Origin: Clostridiales bacterium UBA7568
Lineage (GTDB): Bacteria > Bacillota > Clostridia > Oscillospirales > CAG-272
Assembly (NCBI GenBank): GCA_002479075.1
Contig: DLLG01000001.1
Span: 1 to 64,000, forward strand
Length of the DNA stretch: 64,000 bases
Reading direction: 5' to 3'
The translations under genes and the position numbers were made by a program. The number at the start of each line of letters is the position of its first letter. Positions within the stretch are counted from its first letter, which is position 1. The notes below the pieces were generated by a model. The model was not told the DNA's origin and searched no databases. It was given only the letters and a program-made list of their open reading frames with translations. Positions 17,435-26,856 of the stretch are shown in pieces.

Positions 17435-18189
17435 ATTGTCTCACCGCCTTTGCAGAGCTTTCCGAGGGCGAAAATCAGCGTTTTTTCAATGATGACGCTT
17501 AGAATGATTATGACAGCCGTCAGCGCAAAAAGCTCCTCGGATTCGAGATAAATTCTCGCGCTGTAAAGCATTGTTCCGATCGAGCTTGTCGGCGTGCAGA
17601 TGACCTCGGCTGCAATTCCGGCTTTCCATGCAAGTCCGAGCGCAGAACGGCACCCGGCGAAAAAATAGGGAAGGGCTGACGGAATATAAAGCAGGCGGAG
17701 TTTTTTTGACCGCGAAAAATCATATATTTTTGCGACTTCAAGCTTGTCCTCCGGAACTGCGTCCAGCCCTTTACGGACATTCATAAATATTATCGGAATG
17801 ACCATAAGCGCGGCGGCGAGCATCGGGACGATATTTTTTGAAAGCACGAACAAAAGCACAATTATCACAGAAGCGACAGGCGTTGCTTTTATGACTTCGA
17901 CCGCAGGCGAAACAACCGTTCCGAAAAGGCGCAACGCCTTGGAAAGTACGGCAAGTATAACGCCGATCGCCGTTCCCGCCGCAAGACCGACGAATATCAG
18001 CCCGACGGAGCGCCCGCAGGCGATATAGAACGATTTTGTTTTGAGAAGCCCGAAGAGAGCACGCAAGACCGCCGGAGGCGACGGGAGGATAACCGATTTC
18101 GCGATTATCAGCGAGGCAACCTCCCATACAGCCATCCAGAACAGAAAAACTCCGATGCCGACGGCAAATTTCTTTGCTTTTCGGCTCAT
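17431..18189 (-). CDS. ABC transporter permease (SsuC/TauC type)
   Basis: A 252-residue membrane protein with about six predicted helices and the permease-ATPase coupling region near GLDAVPEDKLEVAKIYDFS. The pattern ALGLAWKAGIAAEVICTP is typical of the nitrate/sulfonate/taurine permease family. It overlaps both neighbours by four bases. Works as the translocation pore for the substrate delivered by the lipoprotein encoded upstream. Confidence 0.93.
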   Translation of the reverse strand: MSRKAKKFAVGIGVFLFWMAVWEVASLIIAKSVILPSPPAVLRALFGLLKTKSFYIACGRSVGLIFVGLAAGTAIGVILAVLSKALRLFGTVVSPAVEVIKATPVASVIIVLLFVLSKNIVPMLAAALMVIPIIFMNVRKGLDAVPEDKLEVAKIYDFSRSKKLRLLYIPSALPYFFAGCRSALGLAWKAGIAAEVICTPTSSIGTMLYSARIYLESEELFALTAVIIILSVIIEKTLIFALGKLCKGGETI

Positions 18190-19166
18190 TTTACTTTGAT
18201 TGATTTATAGAAGTTATCTTCCGGGAGCTTTCCGCCGACAGACGCGGGATTTGCCTTGTAAAGAACTTCGAGCATACCCTTCATAGCGTTTACGCCGTCA
18301 TCGCCGGTCATTGCGCTGATGTTGCAATTCGGGATTGCCTTTTTTGCGACTGCGGCTTTGGGAACGATGCCGTATTTTTCGCAGTAGCCTGCGCCTGTTT
18401 CAACGTCGGAATTGATAGTTTCAACAGACTTTTTGTATTCGGAAAGGAATGTGTCGACAGCCTTCGGGTGCTCGCTCAAAAACTTGTTTGAAACGACAAG
18501 AACACCCTGAACGAGGGTTGTATCGCTGACCTTGTCCCATTCCTCTGTCAGATTGAGGGCGATGCGGAGGTCGCCTGTCTTCTGAAGAAGCGCGCTTGTT
18601 ACGTTCGGTTCGGGAAGAACGCCGATCGAAACGGTGTTTGCGGCGAGCTTTGAAGCAAGCTCTGCGTGATCGGAAAGGTATTCGACGGTTACATCCTCGC
18701 CGACTTTGAGCCCGTTTTTCTCAAGGATGAAATTAAGCGCATATTCGGGAGTTGCGCCCTGACCTGTCGAATAGATTGTTTTGCCTTTCAGGTCTGCGAC
18801 GGAATTTATTGTGTTTCCGTTTTCGAGGACATAAAGAACGCCGAGAGTCGCAACGCCGATGAAGCTTATGTCTGCGCCCTTGTTATAGAGCACGGAAGCA
18901 AGGTTTACAGGTACGGCGGCAATGTCAAAATTGCCCGAGATTATCGTCGACTGCACCTCTGCCGGAGCGGAGGCGAGGGAGAACGTGTAATTGTTCTGAG
19001 TTGTTCCGTTCTCGTTTTCAGCCATAAGGGAAGCCATTCCCATTCCCGTCGGACCTTTGAGAGCGGTTACGCGGACGTCCGCCCTTTCCACGGGCGTTTT
19101 TTCTTTGCAGGAGGCAAAGCATAATACAAGCAAAGCCGCCATTACGATTGCAATGATTTTTTTCAT
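18186..19166 (-). CDS. ABC transporter substrate-binding lipoprotein (NMT1/THI5-like)
   Basis: A 326-residue binding protein with a signal peptide and lipobox (LCFASC, lipidated Cys near residue 20). The two-lobed fold is suggested by VRVTALKGPTGMGMASLM and LKGKTIYSTGQGATPEY, typical of proteins binding sulfonates, taurine, nitrate or pyrimidine thiamine precursors. The exact ligand cannot be read from sequence. It lies 22 bases after the Crp/Fnr-type regulator and opens the transport part of the operon. Confidence 0.92.
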   Translation of the reverse strand: MKKIIAIVMAALLVLCFASCKEKTPVERADVRVTALKGPTGMGMASLMAENENGTTQNNYTFSLASAPAEVQSTIISGNFDIAAVPVNLASVLYNKGADISFIGVATLGVLYVLENGNTINSVADLKGKTIYSTGQGATPEYALNFILEKNGLKVGEDVTVEYLSDHAELASKLAANTVSIGVLPEPNVTSALLQKTGDLRIALNLTEEWDKVSDTTLVQGVLVVSNKFLSEHPKAVDTFLSEYKKSVETINSDVETGAGYCEKYGIVPKAAVAKKAIPNCNISAMTGDDGVNAMKGMLEVLYKANPASVGGKLPEDNFYKSIKVK

Positions 19167-19188
19167 ATTTTTCCTCTTTTCTGTCAGC

Positions 19189-19839
19189 TTATCTGACGTT
19201 TTTAAGAATTTCCTTTGAAAGGATTTTTACGGTTCCTTCGGAATATCTGATTGCACCCGATTTTTCGAGGGACTCAAGCGAGCGATATACCGATGTTCTC
19301 CCTATTCCGAGCCGCTTTGACAGACGCGAAACATTCAGCTCAAAGCTCTCGCTTTCTTCTGTCAGCAATGCAGCGGCGACGGCGGCATCTGCGCTTTTTG
19401 CGGTGAATGCGCTTATCTTTTTGTTGAGAAAGCGTATTCTGTCGGAAAGAAAAGCGATATAGGCGAGGGAAACGGCGGGGTCGGAGATGATTATCTCTTT
19501 CATTTTGCTTTCGCTTACGAAAAGCACCTCGGACGCCGTTTTTGAGATGACCGTGCTTACGTAGCCTTCGCCTTTTCCGAAAATCGCCGCCGCACCGAAC
19601 ATATCTCCCTGCGAGAGGGAATTGAGCCGGACTCGCTTGTTTTCGTTTTCGCCGAATACATCAACCTTTCCGGAAACAATGATTCCGAGACTTTTTTCAA
19701 AACTGTCCGCCGAGTAGATCGGCTCTCCTGCGCGGAAATTTCCGGAGCGACACGCAGCCAGCACGCGAAGGGTCTTCTCTGACGCATCCGAGAACACCGG
19801 GCAAAGCCGCAACGCCGAAAGAATCTTCTTTTCAGACAT
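19189..19839 (-). CDS. Crp/Fnr-family transcriptional regulator
   Basis: A 216-residue protein with an N-terminal cyclic-nucleotide-type beta-barrel (GEPIYSADSFEKSLGIIVSG, then LSQGDMFGAAAIFG) and a C-terminal winged helix (VSRLSKRLGIGRTSVYRSLE). The N-terminus has a cysteine at 14 and one at 30, too few for an Fnr 4Fe-4S cluster, so oxygen sensing through such a cluster is unlikely. The start at 19839 has GGAGG four bases upstream; a TTG at 19851 overlaps that site and was rejected. It is the first gene of an operon with an ABC importer and probably controls it. Confidence 0.9.
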   Translation of the reverse strand: MSEKKILSALRLCPVFSDASEKTLRVLAACRSGNFRAGEPIYSADSFEKSLGIIVSGKVDVFGENENKRVRLNSLSQGDMFGAAAIFGKGEGYVSTVISKTASEVLFVSESKMKEIIISDPAVSLAYIAFLSDRIRFLNKKISAFTAKSADAAVAAALLTEESESFELNVSRLSKRLGIGRTSVYRSLESLEKSGAIRYSEGTVKILSKEILKNVR

Positions 19840-19849
19840 AAAATCCTCC

Positions 19850-19875
19850 AAAACTGTTCTATTTGGAACAGTTTT
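19850..19875. promoter_or_regulatory. 26-bp perfect-arm palindrome, candidate Crp/Fnr operator
   Basis: AAAACTGTTC and GAACAGTTTT are perfect 10-base arms around a 6-base centre. The core TGTTC-N6-GAACA has the same geometry as Crp-family sites (TGTGA-N6-TCACA). It directly abuts the -10 box and covers the start of transcription and part of the leader, so binding should repress. Confidence 0.7.
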
Positions 19876-19904
19876 ATAATATCACGCTGTTTTTAGTTTG
19901 TCAA
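19876..19904 (-). promoter_or_regulatory. Promoter of the Crp/Fnr-ABC operon
   Basis: TTGACA (19904-19899) and TATTAT (19881-19876) are 17 bp apart on the minus strand. Confidence 0.75.
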
Positions 19905-19992
19905 TAAATTTTCTGATATTTTTGCGGAATATATACACAACCGCAATTATATCTGATATAATTATATATGTGAAAGAATGTGACAAGGGAAG

Positions 19993-20898
19993 GTGGCTGT
20001 CATAGACGAGCGATATATCTGCGAGATAAGCGAAAAATGTATGACGGAGAAAGGCTCTGCTTTTTCTGAAAATTGTTCATTTCGGGTCGGCGGGGAGATT
20101 GCGCTTTGCGTCTTTCCGAAAAATGCGGACGAACTGATATTTGCCGTTGAGGAAGCGGAGAGGTACGGCGAGAAATACGTCGTGCTCGGAAATATGACGA
20201 ATATTCTCCCGCCGGACGGAATATATGACGGGACTGTGATAGCTACGTCAAAAATGCGAAGCGTTACCGTTGAAGACGGGAATTTCAAAGCCGATGCGGG
20301 CTTTCCTTTGACGGCGCTTTCCGCGCTTACGGCAAATGCAGGTCTTTCCGGTCTTGAATTCGCATACGGAATTCCCGGTAGCGTCGGCGGGGCGGTATAT
20401 ATGAACGCCGGTGCTTACGGCGGGCAGATGGCGGACGTTATAACTTCAGTTACGGCGTACAGCCCGAGAGAAAAGAAAATCAAAGTGTATTCAAACGAAG
20501 AATGCCGCTTTGGTTACAGGGAGAGCATTTTCCGGACAAACGGGGAGATAATCCTTTCGGCTGAGATGAACTTTGCGCAGGGCGACGGGGATAAAATACT
20601 GTCCGACTGCGAGAAAAATCTGGCGGCGAGAAAAGAAAAACAGCCGCTTGACAAGCCCAGCGCCGGCAGCACCTTCCGCAGACCCAAAGGGCATTTTGCG
20701 GGCGCGCTTATAGAAGCGGCGGGGCTGAAGGGGTTTTCTGTCGGCGGGGCACAGGTCTCTGAAAAGCACGCGGGCTTTGTCATAAATGCGGGCGGAGCGA
20801 CTTCTGCGGACGTTTCGGCTCTGATAGCAGAGATAAAAAAGAGAGTTTTTGAAAGCTCCGGCGTTATGCTGGAGGAAGAAATAATATATATAAAATGA
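19993..20898 (+). CDS. murB: UDP-N-acetylenolpyruvoylglucosamine reductase
   Basis: A 301-residue FAD enzyme that reduces UDP-GlcNAc-enolpyruvate to UDP-MurNAc, the second step of peptidoglycan precursor synthesis. Visible motifs: FRVGGEIALCVFP, YGIPGSVGGAVYMNAGAYGG, the catalytic serine region SAGSTFRRP, and SEKHAGFVINAGGA. The start is GTG at 19993, close behind AAGGGAAG; an in-frame stop at 19981 rules out a longer form. It starts a murB-whiA-dnaE cluster. Confidence 0.94.
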   Translation: MAVIDERYICEISEKCMTEKGSAFSENCSFRVGGEIALCVFPKNADELIFAVEEAERYGEKYVVLGNMTNILPPDGIYDGTVIATSKMRSVTVEDGNFKADAGFPLTALSALTANAGLSGLEFAYGIPGSVGGAVYMNAGAYGGQMADVITSVTAYSPREKKIKVYSNEECRFGYRESIFRTNGEIILSAEMNFAQGDGDKILSDCEKNLAARKEKQPLDKPSAGSTFRRPKGHFAGALIEAAGLKGFSVGGAQVSEKHAGFVINAGGATSADVSALIAEIKKRVFESSGVMLEEEIIYIK

Positions 20899-20910
20899 GG
20901 TTTTGGGGCT

Positions 20911-21813
20911 ATGTCATTTTCGGGCGATACAAAAACGGCTCTTGCAAAGATACACTGCGAGCGCGACTGTTGCGCTTCGGCGGAGCTTTGCGGAATGCTT
21001 ATATTTGCTTCGGTTTTTGAGAGAAATAAAACGGTATTTCTTTCCGAAACGGAGGAGGCGGCATATCTTTTCTCCGGACTTCTGATACGCTGCCTTGACA
21101 TTTGCTCCTCGCCAGAGGTGTTTCCGAAGGGCAAAAGCGGCACGCTCGTTTTCAGAACGACTGTCTGCGGGGAGGATGCCGAAAAGCTATATGATTTTGC
21201 CTTTCCGGATGGCGAATGCCGGATAGATACGAAAAAGTTCGGCTGCGGCCATTGCGCGGAGGCTTTTATACGCGGGGCGTTTCTTTCCTGCGGATTTGTA
21301 AACCCTCCGGAGAAGCGTTACGGAATTGAATTTACCGTTTCGAATGCGGATATTGCCGTCGAGCTTGCAACCGTGCTTGCTTCGTGCTTCGGAATGCCGA
21401 AGCTGAGCGCAAGAAAGGGAAATCAGATAGTTTATTACAGGGGCGGAGAGAAGGTCGCCGATGTGCTTATGCTTATGGGAGCGCAGAACGAGGCATTTGA
21501 GATAATGAACAGCCAGGCTCTGCGGTCGATAAGAAACGAGCAGAACAGGCAGACGAATTTCGAGGTTGCGAACATATCAAAGCAGAGCGCGGCTTCGTCA
21601 GAGCAGATCGAAGCGATCACGGAGCTTAAAAAAATCGGGAAATTCGAGCTTTTGTCGCCTGTTTTGCGTCAGACGGCAAATCTGCGTCTTGAAAATCCGG
21701 AGGCTTCGATGTCTGCGCTCGGGAAGCTGGAAAATCCGCCGGTGTCAAAGTCGCAGGAGAGCAAAAGACTTCTTAAAATAGTCGATTTTTACAAGGCTCA
21801 TAAAAACAACTGA
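20911..21813 (+). CDS. whiA: DNA-binding protein WhiA
   Basis: A 300-residue protein with the degenerate LAGLIDADG-like N-terminal half (FGCGHCAEAFIRGAFLSCGFVNPPEKRYGIEF) and the C-terminal helix-turn-helix (AITELKKIGKFELLSPVLRQTANLRLENP is the joining region). WhiA controls sporulation genes in Streptomyces and affects division and chromosome segregation in Bacillus. In many Firmicutes rapZ and yvcK lie between murB and whiA; both are absent here. It is 12 bases after murB and 16 before dnaE. Confidence 0.94.
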   Translation: MSFSGDTKTALAKIHCERDCCASAELCGMLIFASVFERNKTVFLSETEEAAYLFSGLLIRCLDICSSPEVFPKGKSGTLVFRTTVCGEDAEKLYDFAFPDGECRIDTKKFGCGHCAEAFIRGAFLSCGFVNPPEKRYGIEFTVSNADIAVELATVLASCFGMPKLSARKGNQIVYYRGGEKVADVLMLMGAQNEAFEIMNSQALRSIRNEQNRQTNFEVANISKQSAASSEQIEAITELKKIGKFELLSPVLRQTANLRLENPEASMSALGKLENPPVSKSQESKRLLKIVDFYKAHKNN

Positions 21814-21829
21814 AAGGGGAAAACGGAAA

Positions 21830-24800
21830 ATGTCGTTCTGCCATTTGCATCTGCATAGCGAATACAGCCTGCTTGACGGCGCCTGCCGCATAAAGGATAT
21901 ACCGAAGCTGGCGGCGGAGAACGGGCACACCGCCGTTGCGATAACGGATCACGGCGCGATGTATGGCGCTGTTGACTTTTACCTTGCCTGCAAAGAGAAC
22001 GGGATCAAGCCGATAATCGGTTGCGAGGTGTACGTTGCCTCCGGCTCCCGTTTTGACAAGACCCGCGACTCTGAATATTCGAGGTATCATCTCGTCCTCC
22101 TCTGCAAGAACGAAACGGGATACAGAAATCTTATATATATGGTCTCAAAAGGGTTTACAGAGGGCTTTTACACAAAGCCGAGAATCGACCTTGAGCTTTT
22201 GCGCGAGCATAGCGAGGGGCTTATCTGCCTTTCTGCGTGCCTTGCCGGGTATGTTCCGAGAATGATCTCTGCCGGCGAATTTGAAAAGGCGGAGCAGCAC
22301 GCAATCGAAATGGACAGGCTCTTCGGCAGGGGAAACTATTATCTTGAACTGCAATATCACGGAATCGATGCGCAGAGAGAGGTAAACGAAGGACTTATCG
22401 ACATTTCAAAGCGCACCGGAATCCCGCTCGTCGCAACGAACGACGTGCACTATCCGAGAAAAAAGGACGCGGAAAATCAGGCGGTTATGCTCTGTATTCA
22501 GACGAACTCCCGCCTTGCGGACGGCAGACCGATCGGCTTTGAAACGGACGAATTTTATTATAAAAGTACGGAGGAGATGACTGCGCTTTTCGGAAATATC
22601 GAGGGCGCGATCGAAAACACGGGCAAGATTGCCGATATGTGTAACTTCGATTTTGATTTTTCGAAGCGTTTTCTTCCGAGGTATACCCCCGAAAACGGCG
22701 AAAAACCGGAGGACTTTCTTTCATCGATGGCTCTTAAAAAATTCGAGGAAAAGGTTCGCTCGGGAGAGATCGTTTTTGATGACGTAAACACAAGAGAAGT
22801 CTATGAGGAGAGGATAAAATACGAGCTTTCCGTCATCTGCAAGATGGGATATTCGGAATATTATCTGATCGTCTGGGATTTTATAAACGCCGCAAAGGAG
22901 AGAAACATACCGACGGGCCCCGGAAGAGGATCGGGAGCGGGGTCACTCGTTGCGTATCTCATCGGGATAACGGACGTAAATTCGATCAAATACAATCTTA
23001 TGTTTGAGCGTTTTCTCAATCCCGAAAGGGTCAGTATGCCTGATTTCGATACCGACTTCTGCTATGAACGCAGGGACGAGGTTATAGAATACGTTTCGGA
23101 AAAATACGGTAGGGAGCGGGTCTGCGGAATAATCACGTTCGGTACGCTTGCGGCGAAGGCTGTCATACGCGACGTCGGACGTGCGCTCGGAATGAGCTAT
23201 GCCGACGTTGATGTCGTTGCAAAGGCAATCCCGTTCGACCTTCATATGACGCTTGAAAAGGCGATGGAGGGCAAACTCGGCGACCTTTATAGGTCTGATG
23301 CGAAGATAAAAAGACTTGTCGATATTTCAATGGCGCTTGAGGGAATGCCGCGCCACGCCTCTGCTCACGCGGCGGGCATAGTCATTACGGACAAGCCCGT
23401 TTATGACTACGTTCCGACAGCCGTCGGCAACGGGATGATACTGACGCAGTTTACGATGGACACAATCGCAAAGCTGGGTCTGCTCAAGTTTGATTTCCTC
23501 GGTTTGCGTTATCTGACGATCATCTCCGACGCCGAAAAGCAGATAAGACGTGAAGAACCCGGCTTTGATATAAAAAAGGTTCCGCAGGACGATGCGGAAA
23601 CCTATGCGCTGATCTCCTCCGGGCATACGGACGGCGTGTTCCAGCTTGAATCCGGAGGGATGAGGAGACTTCTTTCCCAGATGCAGCCGAGAAATCTTGA
23701 GGATATAATAATCGCGATCTCGCTTTACCGTCCGGGACCTATGGAGTCTATACCCGTTTTCCTTGAAAACAGGGCGCATCCGGAAAAGGTCAGGTATGCC
23801 TGCCCGCAGCTGAAAGGCATACTTGAAAACACGGCGGGATGTATCGTATATCAGGAGCAGGTTATGCAGATATGCCGCGACGTTGCCGGATTTTCGTTTG
23901 GCAGAGCCGATATTATCAGACGAGCAATGTCCAAAAAGAAGAGCGGAGAAATGGAAAAGGAGCGCAACGCCTTTATCCGCGGAGAGAAAGATGCGGAAGG
24001 AAACGTAATCTGCTCCGGTGCTGTCGCAAACGGGGTGTCTGAGGAGGTTGCAACGGAAATATTCGATACGATGTCCGCCTTTGCAAGCTACGCTTTCAAC
24101 AAATCTCACGCAACGGCATACGCGTATCTTTCTTACAGAACGGCATATCTGAAATGTCATTATCCCTGCCAGTATCTTGCCTCGCTTCTGACGAGTGTTC
24201 TCGGAAATATGGCAAAGACAGCGGTGTATATCGAGGAGGCAAAGAATTCATATCATATCGACGTTCTCTCGCCGGATATAAACGAGAGCTTTGAAAAATA
24301 CAGCGTTGTCCGTCACAAAGGGAAAAACGCCATACGTTTCGGATTGCTTGGAATTAAAAATCTCGGAATATCATTTCTTTCAAGCTTGATAGCGGAGAGA
24401 AACAATGGCGGAGCGTTTACGTCGTTTACCGACTTTATATCGCGAATGAGCGCATATGACATAAACAAGAGACAGATAGAGGCGCTTATCAAGAGCGGTG
24501 CGTGCGATTCGCTCGGAATCAAGCGCAGCGTTCTTCTCGGAAACTACGAAAGCATCGTTGATATTTATCTCCGTCGCAAAAGGAGCCAAAACGAAGGTCA
24601 GATGGATATGTTTTCTGCCTTTTCCGATGCTCCGGAGAGCAATGACGAATATGCCTATACGGATGCGGAGGAGCTTTCGAAAAAAGAACTTCTGGCTCAG
24701 GAAAAGGAAAGCACGGGAATGTATTTTTCCGGTCACCCTTCCGATGAATATTCCGCTATGTCCGAAAAGCTTGGCGCCGTGCCGATAAGCGAGCTGGTTT

Positions 24801-25381
24801 TTTCGGAGGACGAAGAGAGCGACGAGAGAAAATATGCGGACGGAGACAAGGTGACGGTTGCCGGACTTGTTACGGGTAAGGTCAACAAGCAGACGAGAGC
24901 CGGCGCGCCGATGGCATTTGTTACTCTTGAAGACAGGTTCGGAGAAATCGAGGTTGTCATTTTTCCGAAGATACTCGAAAAGCACAGAGCGCTTTTGTCA
25001 GAGGGGAGTGCAATAGCCGTAACGGGCTCTGTTTCGGAAACTGAGGAAACGGCAAAGCTGATAGCGGATGTGATCGTTCCGCTGTCAAATCGAGTAGGCG
25101 ATAACCCGCTGCCGAAGGCTGAAGCGGCGGATCCGAGCGCCGAAGCCAGCAAAGCCCGCAAACCGAAAACCATATATTTGCGCCTGCCGTCGCTTGATGG
25201 AGAGATTTTTGAAAAGATCAAGGCGGTGCTTGATATTTTCATAGGCGAAACGCCTGTGATGCTTTATGGCGAATACGAAAAGAAATATATAAAGCGTGTT
25301 GGAGCGGGGGCTGATATTCAACCGAATATGCTTGCGCTTCTGAAAAAGCTCCTCGGCGAAGAAAATGTTGTTATAAAATGA
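21830..25381 (+). CDS. dnaE: DNA polymerase III alpha subunit, DnaE type
   Basis: At 1183 residues this is a complete DnaE. It begins with the PHP domain (HLHLHSEYSLLDGACRI), has the catalytic aspartates in MPDFDTDF, the palm motif GPGRGSGAGSLVAYLIGITD and a C-terminal OB-fold (VAGLVTGKVNKQTRAGAP). A strong ribosome site (AAAGGGGAAA) precedes the start. In Firmicutes DnaE extends primers and works with PolC at the replication fork; PolC is not in this window. Confidence 0.97.
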   Translation: MSFCHLHLHSEYSLLDGACRIKDIPKLAAENGHTAVAITDHGAMYGAVDFYLACKENGIKPIIGCEVYVASGSRFDKTRDSEYSRYHLVLLCKNETGYRNLIYMVSKGFTEGFYTKPRIDLELLREHSEGLICLSACLAGYVPRMISAGEFEKAEQHAIEMDRLFGRGNYYLELQYHGIDAQREVNEGLIDISKRTGIPLVATNDVHYPRKKDAENQAVMLCIQTNSRLADGRPIGFETDEFYYKSTEEMTALFGNIEGAIENTGKIADMCNFDFDFSKRFLPRYTPENGEKPEDFLSSMALKKFEEKVRSGEIVFDDVNTREVYEERIKYELSVICKMGYSEYYLIVWDFINAAKERNIPTGPGRGSGAGSLVAYLIGITDVNSIKYNLMFERFLNPERVSMPDFDTDFCYERRDEVIEYVSEKYGRERVCGIITFGTLAAKAVIRDVGRALGMSYADVDVVAKAIPFDLHMTLEKAMEGKLGDLYRSDAKIKRLVDISMALEGMPRHASAHAAGIVITDKPVYDYVPTAVGNGMILTQFTMDTIAKLGLLKFDFLGLRYLTIISDAEKQIRREEPGFDIKKVPQDDAETYALISSGHTDGVFQLESGGMRRLLSQMQPRNLEDIIIAISLYRPGPMESIPVFLENRAHPEKVRYACPQLKGILENTAGCIVYQEQVMQICRDVAGFSFGRADIIRRAMSKKKSGEMEKERNAFIRGEKDAEGNVICSGAVANGVSEEVATEIFDTMSAFASYAFNKSHATAYAYLSYRTAYLKCHYPCQYLASLLTSVLGNMAKTAVYIEEAKNSYHIDVLSPDINESFEKYSVVRHKGKNAIRFGLLGIKNLGISFLSSLIAERNNGGAFTSFTDFISRMSAYDINKRQIEALIKSGACDSLGIKRSVLLGNYESIVDIYLRRKRSQNEGQMDMFSAFSDAPESNDEYAYTDAEELSKKELLAQEKESTGMYFSGHPSDEYSAMSEKLGAVPISELVFSEDEESDERKYADGDKVTVAGLVTGKVNKQTRAGAPMAFVTLEDRFGEIEVVIFPKILEKHRALLSEGSAIAVTGSVSETEETAKLIADVIVPLSNRVGDNPLPKAEAADPSAEASKARKPKTIYLRLPSLDGEIFEKIKAVLDIFIGETPVMLYGEYEKKYIKRVGAGADIQPNMLALLKKLLGEENVVIK

Positions 25382-25425
25382 AAAAATCCCGACTTCGGTT
25401 TGTAACCGAGGTCGGGATTTTTTCG
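25382..25425. terminator. Bidirectional terminator
   Basis: AAAAATCCCGAC and GTCGGGATTTTT form a long stem between dnaE and the convergent isomerase-like gene. Confidence 0.93.
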
Positions 25426-25429
25426 GGTA

Positions 25430-26749
25430 TTATTTATCTTCCTCAAATATATCAAGCCCTTTTAATCTGAAAAAGTTTATGAAATCATGTCTGTAATTGC
25501 CGAAAACAGTAACCCTGTGCCAAATAGGCATCCAGTTTTCGAGAAGGGCTCTTGCATTGCACGAGGCGACGAGTTTTGAGCGGCATCCTGCGTCGCCTCC
25601 CGCATTGCCGACGGAGACTGAGGAATGTATGCAAGCCCAGTTATCGGAGTTGCTCATATTTATCGTTGTCAGCTTTTCTCCGACAGGGAATATGACCTGA
25701 ACGGATGCGCCGAGCTGATCTTCGGCGTGGCTTCTTATGTAATAATCGCAGATTTTCGGTGATGAGACGCCGAAAACCTTGCGGCACGCAACGCAATGCG
25801 CATAGATGATCTCGTCGCTCGACGTATCGACGACAGGATCTGAAACAAAGCCGTGCTTGCCGGTCAGATAGAGGGTGAGAAGGGAGGAGATCGTTGAATC
25901 TATGTCTGCCTCGCAAACGCCGAGCTCTCCGTCATCTGCCATCTGAAAATGGGAAAGGCAGGGATACATATGGCGGCTCTTGCCGTAAACATCGTTATAT
26001 GAAAGCTCAAGGCAGGCGATCGTAACGGCGTCTGCGCCCGTTTCCTTCATCATTTTCTTTATGGCGAGGTATATTTTTGCGCTTTCGATTATGTCTGCTT
26101 GCGACGGTTCGATCGTTTTTACGGCTCCGCCAATCCATTTTTCAGCCGTTGCAAAGGCTTCCTCTTCTCCGATGCCGTCGAACACTTCCATAAGATCTGC
26201 TGCGGTTTTGTTTATGAACTTGACGCCGAAACGCTTTTCCGCAGCGCTTTCAATCTCGTTTTCAACATCATTTTTTACGACGAGGACCGTTGTCTGCGCG
26301 AGCTTTGCATTGACGACGAGCGTTCTCGCAAGGCGGGCAATGTCATTATAATCAGTGGATGCTTCGAGCGGAACGGGGAGCTTTTCGTTTCTTATCATAG
26401 GCGATGTTCCTGAAAGAGCCGAGCCGCTTCCGCAGAAGGGTACGTCCGCAACGGCGCAGGGAAGTCCGTCCTTTGACCTGCGTGCATAGAATTCGTCAAG
26501 CCTTATCCAGTTTGTCATAAGGAGAACGAGAACTCCGTCATATACGGCGCAGTCGCCCTCGTAAACAGCCGCCGCTTCCTCCTTTGAGCTGTATCTGAAT
26601 ACATCGAATTCCGCATCGGGGTTGTATGCTCTGACAACCGCCATAATTTTTTCCGTCTCTCTTTCATAGCCGAAGTTTATATGCGGCCAACCGGGGACAT
26701 TCTCTTTCTTTGCCTGAACAACTACTTTTATCTTTATCTGCTTTTTCAC
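25430..26749 (-). CDS. L-fucose/L-arabinose isomerase-family protein
   Basis: A 439-residue protein with the fucose/arabinose isomerase fold. Candidate metal and catalytic residues of the C-terminal half are in the expected order: E280 (VCEAD), D304 (VSDP) and H318 (AHC). It is shorter than FucI (about 590 residues) and belongs to the broad 'isomerase-related' group whose sugar substrates are mostly unknown. The AGGAGG ribosome site is clear. It is divergent from an AraC-type regulator, so induction by its sugar is likely. No kinase or aldolase gene is nearby. Confidence 0.8.
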   Translation of the reverse strand: MKKQIKIKVVVQAKKENVPGWPHINFGYERETEKIMAVVRAYNPDAEFDVFRYSSKEEAAAVYEGDCAVYDGVLVLLMTNWIRLDEFYARRSKDGLPCAVADVPFCGSGSALSGTSPMIRNEKLPVPLEASTDYNDIARLARTLVVNAKLAQTTVLVVKNDVENEIESAAEKRFGVKFINKTAADLMEVFDGIGEEEAFATAEKWIGGAVKTIEPSQADIIESAKIYLAIKKMMKETGADAVTIACLELSYNDVYGKSRHMYPCLSHFQMADDGELGVCEADIDSTISSLLTLYLTGKHGFVSDPVVDTSSDEIIYAHCVACRKVFGVSSPKICDYYIRSHAEDQLGASVQVIFPVGEKLTTINMSNSDNWACIHSSVSVGNAGGDAGCRSKLVASCNARALLENWMPIWHRVTVFGNYRHDFINFFRLKGLDIFEEDK

Positions 26750-26806
26750 GATAGCCTCCTGAAATGTACTTGACGAGAGTATATCATAAATTTATCTTTA
26801 TTCCTA

Positions 26807-26835
26807 TTGACTTTTACGGCGAAAAATTGTATTAT
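26807..26835 (+). promoter_or_regulatory. Promoter of the second AraC regulator
   Basis: TTGACT (26807-26812) and TATTAT (26830-26835) are 17 bp apart; GGAGG follows at 26846. Confidence 0.65.
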
Positions 26836-26856
26836 TATGTCATACGGAGGTGCGCT

